From positions 62,001-126,000 of the forward strand of contig PVNU02004149.1 of NCBI GenBank assembly GCA_003013855.2: a DNA stretch of 64,000 nucleotides, in the 5' to 3' direction. The position numbers were made by a program, and so were the translations under genes. This DNA comes from Liriodendron chinense (Eukaryota > Streptophyta > Magnoliopsida > Magnoliales > Magnoliaceae). How positions within the stretch are numbered: the stretch's first letter is position 1; the number at the start of each line of letters is the position of its first letter. The notes under the pieces were generated by a model that saw only the letters and a program-made list of their open reading frames with translations, searched no databases and had not been told where the DNA came from. Below, one piece after another: positions 63,816-64,000 of this stretch.

Positions 63816-63862
63816 TATGAAGCCTCGAGCAGATCTCCGCTAATTTTGACTATAACACCATG

Positions 63863-64000
63863 GTAATTGGGAGACTTTGAATAGTTGTTCATCGGGGAAC
63901 ATGTCATTGATCGCGGTTGTCTCAAGGGAGTCGGTGAGAACAAGTCTAGAGAGATGGTCAGCCACAACGTTTTCTACTCCCTTTTTGTCTCATATCTCTA
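63863..64000 (-). pseudogene. A5 RNase H C-terminal end
   Basis: Encodes KGVENVVADHLSRLVLTDSL and INDMFPDEQLFKVSQLPW, the Athila RNase H end and linker, continuous with 62959 once T2 is removed. It runs off the window. Confidence 0.82.

Larger units (their letters stand above)
62965..63857 (-). mobile_element. T2: Tat-lineage solo LTR
   Basis: TGTTAACGTC to ...ctataaca, flanked by perfect CCATG duplications (62960-62964 and 63858-63862), dividing the Athila pol between VSQLP and YANIANYL. It is similar to the T1 LTR ('aggggtggctggtgtccagccgttagccctccg'). It is longer than the T1 LTR, partly because of a 70-bp tandem repeat. A TATATAA (minus) lies at 63190-63196. Confidence 0.88.

Overview
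The window is plant nuclear DNA made almost entirely of nested LTR retrotransposons. I see no intact host gene, rRNA or tRNA. Plant origin rests on three things: Tekay/Del chromoviruses with a C-terminal chromodomain, Athila and Tat elements with plant-type primer binding sites, and two plant transposon-associated protein families (plant mobile domain, and 'putative gypsy type transposon' PF04195). The very long LTRs built of 'gtgggtcccaccttgatg' type modules remind me of early-diverging angiosperms such as magnoliids; that is an unverified impression.

Left block (1-28366). A plus-strand Athila element (A1) enters from the left. Its integrase end is at 20254-20418, its 3' noncoding tail at 20419-21571 and its 3' LTR at 21572-28366. 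Into its integrase went a minus-strand Athila LTR (A2, visible 18743-20248). Into A2 went a plus-strand Tekay element (E2, internal region 9553-14390, 3' LTR 14391-18742). Into the 5' LTR of E2 went a short non-autonomous relative (E1: internal region 91-1011, 3' LTR 1012-6785). The A1 3' LTR was separately hit by a minus-strand Tat element (T1, 21628-27020, TSD CATGG). T1 carries an antisense PF04195 gene and was itself hit by another Athila LTR fragment (A4).

Middle (28367-32972). A broken minus-strand plant-mobile-domain gene with at least two recognisable introns. It is cut on the left by A1 and on the right by the next Athila element, so it is the oldest visible layer.

Right block (32973-64000). 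A minus-strand Athila element (A3) has its 3' LTR at 32973-34528, 3' noncoding tail, integrase end, gag at about 57340-58600, PBS and 5' LTR at 58852-60436. That 5' LTR is also the 3' LTR of a second Athila internal region (A5, 60437-64000), so the two are joined as LTR-internal-LTR-internal. A3 holds a probable Copia solo LTR (C1, 35540-37587, TSD GATAG) and a large minus-strand Tekay element (E3, 38243-56611). E3 holds a 4.3-kb solo LTR (S1, 44612-48914). A5 holds a Tat solo LTR (T2, 62965-63857, TSD CCATG).

All coding regions are broken by stops, frameshifts or deletions, so no element here looks autonomous now. The most interesting signals are not coding: arrays of short palindromes just upstream of the TATA box in several unrelated LTRs, a base-pair-covarying hairpin in the Tekay LTRs, modular LTRs with a recurring hairpin at module joints, and an LTR-internal-LTR element whose LTR is about six times longer than its internal region.
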